Source: Burkholderiales bacterium
GTDB taxonomy: Bacteria; Pseudomonadota; Gammaproteobacteria; Burkholderiales; Usitatibacteraceae
DNA: 7,661 nucleotides
Assembly (NCBI GenBank): GCA_025350945.1
Contig: JANXWW010000064.1
Span: forward strand, 1 to 7,661
Direction of reading: 5' to 3'
The translations under genes and the position numbers were made by a program. The stretch's first letter is position 1. Every line of letters starts with the position of its first letter. This document shows, one piece after another, positions 1 to 4,925 of the stretch. The notes under the pieces were generated by a model that had not been told where the DNA came from, made no database searches, and saw only the letters and a list, made by a program, of their open reading frames with translations.

Positions 1-477
1 ATCTCGATGAGCCCGCCGCATAAAGTGCCGGGCACCGGCATCTTCATGACCACCAATCCTGATGGCGTGCCGAATGCGATGCTGCACAACTTAAAGCACA
101 ACAAGGTGCTGCACGAGCGCGTGGTGATTTTGTCGATCATCAACGAGGATGTTCCTTATGTGCCGAAGGAAGATTACGTGTGGATTGAAGATATGAAACA
201 CGGTTTCTGGAAAATCACGGGGCACTATGGTTTCAAGGAGCAGCCGGATATTCCGAAAATGCTTAACGATTGTCGATTGCAATCGATGCATTTCGACATG
301 ATGGAAACCACTTTTTTTATCAATCGTGAAACTTTAATTGCGACACCAGGTGGTGGCATGGCGCTGTGGCGTGAGCGATTATTTGTCTGGATGTCGCACC
401 TCGCGGCAAAGGCATCCGATTATTTTCGCATTCCAACCAACCGCGTCGTAGAGCTCGGTACACAGGTGGAAATTTAG
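1..477 (+). CDS. kup: Kup-family potassium uptake protein, C-terminal part (5' truncated by window edge)
   Basis: This is the last 158 codons of a low-affinity K+ transporter of the KUP/HAK/KT family, an inner-membrane protein that couples potassium import to protons. The reading frame is open from base 1, so the start and all transmembrane segments lie outside the window. What is visible is the cytoplasmic C-terminal domain: a GTGIFMT stretch followed by PNAMLHNLKHNKVLHERVV, then a mixed alpha/beta tail ending in YFRIPTNRVVELGTQVEI, all of which I recognise as typical of bacterial Kup. The TAG stop is at 475-477. The gene converges with the DUF3579 gene and has no evident functional tie to the arginine genes. 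Family assignment is confident; only part of the protein can be judged. Confidence 0.93.
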   Translation: MSMSPPHKVPGTGIFMTTNPDGVPNAMLHNLKHNKVLHERVVILSIINEDVPYVPKEDYVWIEDMKHGFWKITGHYGFKEQPDIPKMLNDCRLQSMHFDMMETTFFINRETLIATPGGGMALWRERLFVWMSHLAAKASDYFRIPTNRVVELGTQVEI

Positions 478-525
478 CTGGCGATGGCAGTTTCTTAAAA
501 CCTTGCCATTGTTGTTTGCATTGCC

Positions 526-541
526 TCGCGCGCGATTTTTT
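526..541 (+). terminator. weak possible terminator after kup
   Basis: In the 94-bp gap between the convergent kup and DUF3579 genes, the palindrome TCGCGCGCGA (526-535) is followed directly by six T residues (536-541). The stem is only 3-4 bp, which is short for an intrinsic terminator. A larger inverted repeat encloses it: TAAAACCT (496-503) and AGGTTTTA (556-563), with CTTGC/GCAAG nested inside. Together these could end transcription from kup, but the call is tentative. Confidence 0.3.
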
Positions 542-571
542 GAAGCAAGCCGTTGAGGTTTTAGTTTAGCT

Positions 572-961
572 CTAGCCCGACGCCAGCAAATCCAGCGCAC
601 TCCCCGGAATCGGGCAAAAATCATCTGCAACGGGGTGCACAGCCTGATTTGGATCGATTACGACCAGCTCGTTGTCTTTCGCAAAATCGAGTAAAAATCG
701 ATATGCGCGCGGCTCAGCCGTCACGAGCAATGGCTCGACTACCACGCAGCGCACGCCATCCAGCATCACTGGCCGCACATAAGGCGAATAGCGCATTTGT
801 TGATCGTCGCCGAAGGTCGACATCACGCCGCACAAACGCTCCGCCCAATCGCTCGGGCGAAACGCTTTACCACCCGTAGTGACGCCCTGAATGACAATGC
901 GGATGGGTGTGATTGCGGACACCGTGATGACCGGGTTGGGGTTACGATTGGGGATGCTCAT
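572..961 (-). CDS. DUF3579 domain protein, function unknown
   Basis: A 129-residue cytoplasmic protein matching the DUF3579 family, which is mainly betaproteobacterial and has no established function. Recognisable parts are the N-terminal IRIVIQGVTTGGKAFRPSDW followed by WAERLCGVMSTFG, a central PYVRPVMLDGVRCVVVEP, and the C-terminal YRFLLDFAKDNELVVI. No signal peptide, membrane segment or catalytic motif is evident. I chose the ATG at 961-959. The frame is open further upstream to a TTG at 1012, but neither start has a good Shine-Dalgarno sequence, and an 11-bp tandem repeat (not a multiple of 3) lies in that extension, which argues that it is untranslated. The gene is divergent from argD and shares its control region; a minus-strand TATAAT at 1028-1033 could serve it. 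Family call is firm; the start is moderately sure. Confidence 0.85.
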   Translation of the reverse strand: MSIPNRNPNPVITVSAITPIRIVIQGVTTGGKAFRPSDWAERLCGVMSTFGDDQQMRYSPYVRPVMLDGVRCVVVEPLLVTAEPRAYRFLLDFAKDNELVVIDPNQAVHPVADDFCPIPGSALDLLASG

Positions 962-981
962 GCACAATGCGGTTTGGGTTT

Positions 982-1003
982 GATGTGGCAGCGATGTGGC
1001 AGC
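982..1003. repeat. 11-bp direct tandem repeat, two copies
   Basis: GATGTGGCAGC occurs twice without spacing (982-992 and 993-1003). It lies in the presumed 5' untranslated region of the DUF3579 gene. Its unit length would shift a reading frame if copy number changed, which supports the downstream ATG at 961 as the real start. Confidence 0.8.
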
Positions 1004-1027
1004 GAATAACAAAATTTTTCACGACAA

Positions 1028-1033
1028 ATTATA
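1028..1033 (-). promoter_or_regulatory. candidate -10 element for the DUF3579 gene
   Basis: Read on the minus strand this is a perfect TATAAT. It would start transcription near 1021, leaving a leader of about 60 nt before the ATG at 961. No good -35 hexamer is seen 16-18 bp upstream and there is no extended -10 TG, so the promoter may need an activator, or the match may be chance. Confidence 0.4.
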
Positions 1034-1087
1034 GCCGGTCAGGCTGTTTGCCCCTAGCGCTATTGGCGATACTGACCATCACGAATG

Positions 1088-1147
1088 GTGAATTGACGTG
1101 AGAAATATGCATCATTTATGTGAAAAATAACCGCATATTTTTCACAT
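1088..1147. promoter_or_regulatory. inverted-repeat array upstream of argD
   Basis: A perfect 12-bp inverted repeat, ATGTGAAAAATA (1118-1129) and TATTTTTCACAT (1136-1147), is separated by 6 bp. The right arm can also pair with an earlier segment: GTGAGAAATATGC (1098-1110) complements GCATATTTTTCAC (1133-1145) over 13 positions with one G-T wobble. GTGA-A/T half-sites begin at 1088, 1098 and 1120, about one and two helical turns apart. As DNA this resembles a multi-site operator between the divergent DUF3579 and argD genes. As RNA, if transcribed, it would give two mutually exclusive hairpins. It does not fit the E. coli ARG box or the CRP site spacing, so the regulator is unknown. Confidence 0.6.
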
Positions 1148-1155
1148 CGCCATTG

Positions 1156-1184
1156 TTGCGCCGCCTCTTCGTTTGCCCTAGTAT
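1156..1184 (+). promoter_or_regulatory. candidate sigma70 promoter for argD-argF
   Basis: TTGCGC (1156-1161), a 17-bp spacer and TAGTAT (1179-1184) match the -35/-10 consensus at four of six positions each. Transcription would start near 1191, giving a leader of about 50 nt, and would place the inverted-repeat array just upstream of the -35. An alternative is TTGACG (1093-1098) with a poor -10 near 1117, which would put the array inside or across the transcript start. Confidence 0.4.
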
Positions 1185-1240
1185 TTGCGTTCGCATTTAG
1201 CATTGCGACATCTATTGTGAATTTATCGTTGGGAGCGTCC

Positions 1241-2461
1241 ATGTTATCCGTCCACCAAATGAATACCTTCAGCCCGCAGGACATCGCATTCACCCACGGC
1301 GAAGGCGCGTGGCTTTACACCACCGATGGTAAAAAAATTCTCGACGGGCTCGCGGGCATCGCGGTCAATGGTCTTGGTCACGCGCATCCAACATTAGTCA
1401 AGGCGATTGCAGATCAAGCCGGAAAAATTATTCATTCATCCAACCTCGTCAATATTCCCGAACAAGCCGCACTCGCCGATAAAATTTGCGCGTTGGCGAA
1501 TATGGACAACGTGTTTTTTTCTAATTCGGGCGCGGAGGCGAACGAATGCGCAATCAAAATCGCGCGGCTTTACGGCCATCAGCGCGGGATCGCAAATCCG
1601 CAAATTATCGTTATGGAGCGCGCCTGGCATGGCCGCACCCTGGCTACCCTTGCCGCCACCGGTTCGCGCAAGGCGCAGGCCGGTTTTGAGCCCTTGGTGA
1701 CGGGTTTTATTCGCGTGCCGTACAACGATATCGCCGCGATTCGCAATATTGCCGCACACAATAACGATGTGGTCGCGGTGCTGACCGAAGTGTTGCAAGG
1801 TGAAGGCGGCATTTACGAAGCGCGCGCCGATTATTTGTGCGAGCTGCGAAAGCTTTGTACCGACAAAGAATGGTTCATGATGATTGACGAAGTGCAATCC
1901 GGCGTTGGTCGTACCGGAAAATGGTTTGCGCATCAGTGGGCGGGCGTGACTCCCGATGTGATGTTACTGGCGAAAGGCCTGGGCTCGGGTTTACCGGTGG
2001 GTGCTACCGTGGCAAAAGGCGTCGCCGCAAATGTATTCAAACCAGGAAATCACGGCACCACCTTTGGCGCGGGGCCGCTGGTGTCAGTCGCAGCACTCGC
2101 CACCATCAACATTATGGAAGCTGAAAACTTGCTCGACAACGCCGCGAAAATGGGCGCGCTGATCAAGGCAGAATTCGCAAACGCACTCAGCGGCGTCGCG
2201 TGCGCGGCGTACGTGAAGGAAATTCGCGGTATGGGATTGATGCTGGGTATCGAGCTTGATCGACCCTGCGCAGAAGTGGTTAAAATCGCGCTGGATCAAG
2301 GCGTGTTTATAAACGTCACACACGATACGGTAATTCGTTTGTTGCCACCGCTGATCATTAACGAAGCCGAGGCGCGCGAACTTGTGGCACGCGTTACTGC
2401 CGCGATCAAAATTTTTTCTGTAGCACTTTCAGCACCAACTCTGGCGGCTGCGGCCGATTAA
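1241..2461 (+). CDS. argD: acetylornithine aminotransferase
   Basis: A PLP-dependent class-III (fold type I) aminotransferase of 406 residues that converts N-acetylglutamate semialdehyde plus glutamate to N-acetylornithine and 2-oxoglutarate in arginine synthesis; family members often also act in lysine synthesis. The sequence shows SNSGAEAN (about 94-101, PLP phosphate contact), IDEVQSG with D216 (pyridine nitrogen), LLAKGLGSGLPVGA with K245 (Schiff-base lysine), HGTTFGAGPL (271-280) and RLLPPL (366-371). I chose the ATG at 1241 because GGGAG at 1231-1235 is a good Shine-Dalgarno 5 nt upstream; an in-frame GTG at 1217 would add eight residues without such a site. argF follows after 5 nt, so the two are almost certainly cotranscribed. 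ArgD and GABA/succinylornithine transaminases are close relatives, but the argF linkage supports ArgD. Confidence 0.95.
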   Translation: MLSVHQMNTFSPQDIAFTHGEGAWLYTTDGKKILDGLAGIAVNGLGHAHPTLVKAIADQAGKIIHSSNLVNIPEQAALADKICALANMDNVFFSNSGAEANECAIKIARLYGHQRGIANPQIIVMERAWHGRTLATLAATGSRKAQAGFEPLVTGFIRVPYNDIAAIRNIAAHNNDVVAVLTEVLQGEGGIYEARADYLCELRKLCTDKEWFMMIDEVQSGVGRTGKWFAHQWAGVTPDVMLLAKGLGSGLPVGATVAKGVAANVFKPGNHGTTFGAGPLVSVAALATINIMEAENLLDNAAKMGALIKAEFANALSGVACAAYVKEIRGMGLMLGIELDRPCAEVVKIALDQGVFINVTHDTVIRLLPPLIINEAEARELVARVTAAIKIFSVALSAPTLAAAAD

Positions 2462-2466
2462 AATCC

Positions 2467-3381
2467 ATGCGACATTATCTGCAGTTCAGCGATCTTAATC
2501 GCGACGAAATCAATCACTTATTTTTGCGCGCCAAAGTTCTTAAACACCGTTTCAAAAACTACATTCCATACCAGCCGCTGACGGATCGCATGCTCGCGAT
2601 GGTGTTCGAAAAAAGCTCGACGCGCACACGCGTTTCGTTCGAGGCCGGCATTTATCAGCTGGGCGGCTCCTCGATTGTGCTCAATACGTCCGAGAGCCAG
2701 CTGGGGCGCGGCGAGCCGATTGAAGATGTCGCACGCGTGATTTCACGCATGGTCGATATCGTCATGATTCGCACCTTCGATCAATCCATCCTTGAGCGCT
2801 TTGCGGCGAATTCGCGCGTGCCGGTCATCAACGGATTGACCAATGAATTTCACCCCTGCCAGGTACTGGCCGATATTTTTACCTTCGTTGAATTTCGCCA
2901 ATCCATTGAAGGCAAAACGGTTGCATGGATTGGCGACGCCAATAATATGAGCTACACCTGGCTGCAAGCCGCGCGCCTGCTGGGTTTTAAGCTCAACGTC
3001 GCCACGCCACCCGGATACGAAATGAAATCACAGCTTGGCGTGCCGCTCGATACCGGGCATCTCACCGTGTTCACCGATCCGATAGAAGCAGCCAGAGGCG
3101 CACACATCGTCACGACCGATGTCTGGACCAGCATGGGTTTTGAGGCCGAAACCGATGCGCGCAAAAAAGCATTTGCGGATTTCACCGTCGATGCTGACAT
3201 GATGAAAGTCGCCGCGAAAGATGCACTCTTCATGCACTGCCTGCCCGCGCATCGCGGCGAAGAAGTTAGCGCCGAAGTCCTCGAAGGCCCGCAGAGCGTG
3301 GTGTGGGATGAAGCGGAAAATCGCCTGCATGCACAAAAAGCGTTGATGGAATATTTGCTGTTGGGCAAAATTGATAGCTGA
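2467..3381 (+). CDS. argF: ornithine carbamoyltransferase (anabolic)
   Basis: A 304-residue cytoplasmic enzyme that transfers the carbamoyl group from carbamoyl phosphate to ornithine, giving citrulline. Signature residues are all present: SSTRTR (50-55) for carbamoyl phosphate, HPCQ (129-132), DVWTSMG (218-224), and HCLPAHRG (257-264) with C258 for ornithine binding. Length and sequence fit the anabolic trimeric form; nothing points to the catabolic deiminase-pathway enzyme, and no arcA or arcC is nearby. The start lies 5 nt after the argD stop without an obvious Shine-Dalgarno sequence, so translation may be coupled to argD. The N-terminus MRHYLQFSDLNRDEI aligns with the usual family start. 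A weak 5-bp hairpin (3379-3394) spans the stop codon; no strong terminator follows. Confidence 0.97.
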   Translation: MRHYLQFSDLNRDEINHLFLRAKVLKHRFKNYIPYQPLTDRMLAMVFEKSSTRTRVSFEAGIYQLGGSSIVLNTSESQLGRGEPIEDVARVISRMVDIVMIRTFDQSILERFAANSRVPVINGLTNEFHPCQVLADIFTFVEFRQSIEGKTVAWIGDANNMSYTWLQAARLLGFKLNVATPPGYEMKSQLGVPLDTGHLTVFTDPIEAARGAHIVTTDVWTSMGFEAETDARKKAFADFTVDADMMKVAAKDALFMHCLPAHRGEEVSAEVLEGPQSVVWDEAENRLHAQKALMEYLLLGKIDS

Positions 3382-3694
3382 GTCGACGCACTCACGGTGG
3401 CAAATAATATTAGCGTCACATTGAGAAGCTATCGTTAAAATTTTAAGCTCATCCGCAGGAACTACGCTGCACTTAGTGGGTCTATCAGGTGGCATTCGCG
3501 CTATAGTTCTTATTATCATCCCGCAATTTTGGCGCTTGGTCGCTTTGCGGTGGTAGTTTTTTGAGCCGCCTGTAGACTCTGTATACCGATGATTTGAATC
3601 AACAAGAGAAATCAAAGCCCAGTGTTGACGGGCCGCACGGGTCAATAATGCTCCAGGAACCGCCTCAATAAACGACTGTTAAGGTAAATTCAAA
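3382..3694. other. 313-bp spacer without a recognisable gene
   Basis: I find no credible coding region on either strand; the long minus-strand frame that crosses it is mostly the shadow of argF. Visible elements are an AT palindrome TTAAAATTTTAA (3435-3446), a T6 run (3557-3562) preceded by only a very weak hairpin, a possible promoter TTGAGC-N15-TATACC (3561-3587), and the TTGAC/GTCAA inverted repeat annotated separately. The spacer most likely holds the 3' end of the argDF transcript and the promoter of the secreted-protein gene. Confidence 0.6.
3625..3651 (+). promoter_or_regulatory. possible promoter or operator of the secreted-protein gene
   Basis: TTGACG (3625-3630) resembles a -35 element, with TAATGC (3646-3651) 15 bp later as a weak -10. 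TTGAC (3625-3629) and GTCAA (3641-3645) also form an 11-bp-spaced inverted repeat over the same bases, so a regulator could overlap the promoter. The gene's Shine-Dalgarno, AAGG (3681-3684), is 10 nt before its ATG. The short spacer keeps the confidence low. Confidence 0.3.
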
Positions 3695-4648
3695 ATGAAA
3701 AAGCGTACAACCCTTGTAGCCATTAGCATGTTGTTAACTCTTCCGCTGCTATCTTCAACCGCGTTTAGCCAAGCCGCCGATTCGACGCCCACCTCAGCAA
3801 AACCATCCACGCCACCATCAACGCCACCATTAACCTACGCGTTAGTATCAGCGGTGGGGGATCGTTTTACCTTCGTGACGCAAAAGCAATCGGTAGGCAG
3901 CAATAGCATCGACAACTTCACCCGTAGAGTCGTCAAGGTACAAGGCAATGTGCTCAATAGCGCCGTGCTGCGCGGGCTGGATCAAGCGTTGACGCAGTCT
4001 GAACCTACCAGTGTTCGCGTCTTCATGTCTCTCGAAGCAGCCGAGATGGAAAACGTTTTGCCGCAAGATCGCGAAGCTATCGCCATCGGCAAGATTGTCA
4101 GTGCACTTGAAAAAATGCCGCAGCGAAAAGATTGGGACAAAATCATCGTGGTAACACCCAAATATATGCAGTCCGAATACAGCGGGATGGGTTCAAAATT
4201 ATCGGGATTAGGCGTTTATGTCCAGCCACTTTACAGCGCCACAATCAGCAGCAGCGGGTCGGAAAGCGCCAACGATATTGAAGTAAGCGATTCCACCGGG
4301 TCTGACACCCGCGCACCGGACGGCTCAAAAACCAAATCCAGGCGCTACGTTGCGCCGTTTTCGTACATTCAAAAGTGGGTGCTTGACGCCAAAACCCTGA
4401 AAGTGCTTGAGAAAGACGCGCGCCATGATTTTTCAAAACTTTTTGACAAGCAATCCACGGCAATTAATGTTGCCCAATCGATCCCAGACGATGTCTTGGC
4501 GGAACGCATTCTGACGCTCGCCGAGCGCTCGGCTGCGAGCTCGATGGGCGCTGACTTGAGTGCAGTCGTGCAAATTGGCGATGTGACCGCGATTGACCCT
4601 AAAACGGGTGAGCCTTTAAAAGCCAAAGCTGCACAGCCTAAAAAATAG
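3695..4648 (+). CDS. secreted/periplasmic protein of unknown function
   Basis: A 317-residue protein I cannot assign to a named family, although it resembles, from memory, conserved hypothetical exported proteins of betaproteobacteria. It starts with a clear Sec signal peptide: KKR at 2-4, a hydrophobic core at about 7-24, and likely cleavage near 25-28 (AFS/SQA). There is no lipobox cysteine, and no other membrane segment. A Ser/Thr/Pro-rich linker (about 30-46) includes a tandem TPPS-type repeat encoded by a 12-bp duplication. The body has YALVSAVGDRFTFV (48-61), a WDKIIVVTPKYM segment (147-158), a low-complexity Ser/Asp-rich region (about 183-213) and YIQKWVLDAKTLKVLEK (224-240). The basic tail ends in KAAQPKK. 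It sits between argF and argG with long spacers on both sides and probably has its own promoter. I see no catalytic motif and propose no function. Confidence 0.85.
   Translation: MKKRTTLVAISMLLTLPLLSSTAFSQAADSTPTSAKPSTPPSTPPLTYALVSAVGDRFTFVTQKQSVGSNSIDNFTRRVVKVQGNVLNSAVLRGLDQALTQSEPTSVRVFMSLEAAEMENVLPQDREAIAIGKIVSALEKMPQRKDWDKIIVVTPKYMQSEYSGMGSKLSGLGVYVQPLYSATISSSGSESANDIEVSDSTGSDTRAPDGSKTKSRRYVAPFSYIQKWVLDAKTLKVLEKDARHDFSKLFDKQSTAINVAQSIPDDVLAERILTLAERSAASSMGADLSAVVQIGDVTAIDPKTGEPLKAKAAQPKK
3809..3832 (+). repeat. 12-bp tandem repeat in the proline-rich linker
   Basis: ACGCCACCATCA (3809-3820) is followed directly by ACGCCACCATTA (3821-3832), one base different. It is in frame within the secreted-protein gene and encodes a repeated TPPS/TPPL unit just after the signal peptide, consistent with a flexible linker that can gain or lose units without a frameshift. 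Confidence 0.75.
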
Positions 4649-4651
4649 GCT
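4635..4651 (+). terminator. stop-codon hairpin, weak terminator candidate
   Basis: AGCCTA (4635-4640) and TAGGCT (4646-4651) form a 6-bp stem with an AAAAA loop. It overlaps the TAG stop of the secreted-protein gene. Only two T residues follow, so termination here would be inefficient or Rho-assisted. Confidence 0.3.
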
Positions 4652-4668
4652 TAACTGTAGTCTCGACA

Positions 4669-4688
4669 TTCGCTACGCGCGTGGCGAA
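4669..4688. repeat. 20-bp near-perfect palindrome downstream of the secreted-protein gene
   Basis: TTCGCTACG and CGTGGCGAA flank a CG centre; all positions pair except one T-G, which still wobbles in RNA. It would form a stable stem of about 8 bp with a GCGC loop. No T-run follows on either strand, so it is not a standard intrinsic terminator. It could act as a 3'-end stabiliser, a REP-like element or a protein site. Confidence 0.55.
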
Positions 4689-4725
4689 CGCATTCTGATG
4701 TCGGTACGCTGTTGATGACGCACTG

Positions 4726-4753
4726 TTGAAGTTATTACAGCAATCCGTATAAT
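4726..4753 (+). promoter_or_regulatory. sigma70 promoter of argG
   Basis: TTGAAG (4726-4731), a 16-bp spacer and a perfect TATAAT (4748-4753) make this the best promoter in the window. Transcription should begin near 4760, leaving a leader of about 165 nt before argG. A loosely related TGAA...TTCA arrangement flanks the promoter but is too imperfect to call an ArgR site. Confidence 0.75.
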
Positions 4754-4759
4754 TCAGCT

Positions 4760-4925
4760 GTGTTGGAAGTCGGCCAACGCGTGCAAGATCCCGCTTCGCC
4801 ACTTCCGCAGTTTCGAGCATTCAACATGCCACGAGCTACCCCCCGCGAACGGTGACCTTTCCGACGACATTGCACACCTCGAGACTCGGCGGAACAGGTG
4901 CGCGCATCCAGGAATCCTATTCATC
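4760..4925 (+). promoter_or_regulatory. argG mRNA leader with alternative hairpins
   Basis: From the predicted start the leader opens with a 7-bp hairpin, GTGTTGG (4760-4766) with CCAACGC (4774-4780). Further on, two pairings compete for bases 4896-4899. One joins ACCTTTCCG (4855-4863) with CGGAACAGGT (4890-4899): nine pairs, one bulged C. The other joins GCACACCT (4872-4879) with AGGTGCGC (4896-4903): seven of eight pairs. The first arm starts at the last base of the stop codon of a nine-codon arginine-rich ORF, so ribosome position there could decide which pairing forms. Neither hairpin ends in a T-run, so any control would more likely act on translation or Rho than as classical attenuation. 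The arrangement is seen in sequence; the regulatory role is inferred. Confidence 0.4.
4826..4855 (+). CDS. possible arginine-rich leader peptide upstream of argG
   Basis: A nine-codon ORF, MPRATPRER, with arginine at positions 3, 7 and 9, encoded by CGA, CGC and CGG. It lies inside the predicted argG transcript and ends 70 nt before the argG start. A weak GAG at 4815-4817 is the only ribosome-binding signal. The frame is open further upstream to a GTG at 4760, at the predicted transcript start, so a longer 31-codon version is possible. Three arginines in nine residues immediately upstream of an arginine-synthesis gene is suggestive of a sensing peptide, but so short an ORF can arise by chance. 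Confidence 0.3.
   Translation: MPRATPRER

Noticed and set aside
649..1009. Plus-strand frames opposite the DUF3579 gene
   Set aside because: The minus-strand protein matches DUF3579; the plus-strand products are Arg/Ser-rich and look like shadows.
1119..1146. CRP-like TGTGA...TCACA
   Set aside because: The half-sites are 18 bp apart rather than 6, so it does not fit a CRP site; treated as part of the larger inverted repeat.
1218..1231. Possible ARG box (TGAATTTAT...) just before argD
   Set aside because: Only the left half resembles the TGAAT-N4-ATTCA consensus; the right half is missing.
1436..1933. Minus-strand open frame of 165 codons inside argD
   Set aside because: Entirely antisense to a well-supported argD; typical shadow frame in this codon usage.
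3541..3562. Terminator after argF at the T6 run
   Set aside because: The nearest hairpin has three G-C pairs plus two wobbles and sits about 10 nt before the T-run; too weak to call.
3028..3645. Long minus-strand open frame (205 codons) overlapping the 3' half of argF and the spacer
   Set aside because: Most of it lies antisense to argF, whose motifs are intact; its translation has no recognisable family features and no ribosome site.
4727..4757. ArgR site over the argG promoter (TGAA...TTCA)
   Set aside because: The arms need one-base gaps to align and the spacing is far from the known 18-bp box.
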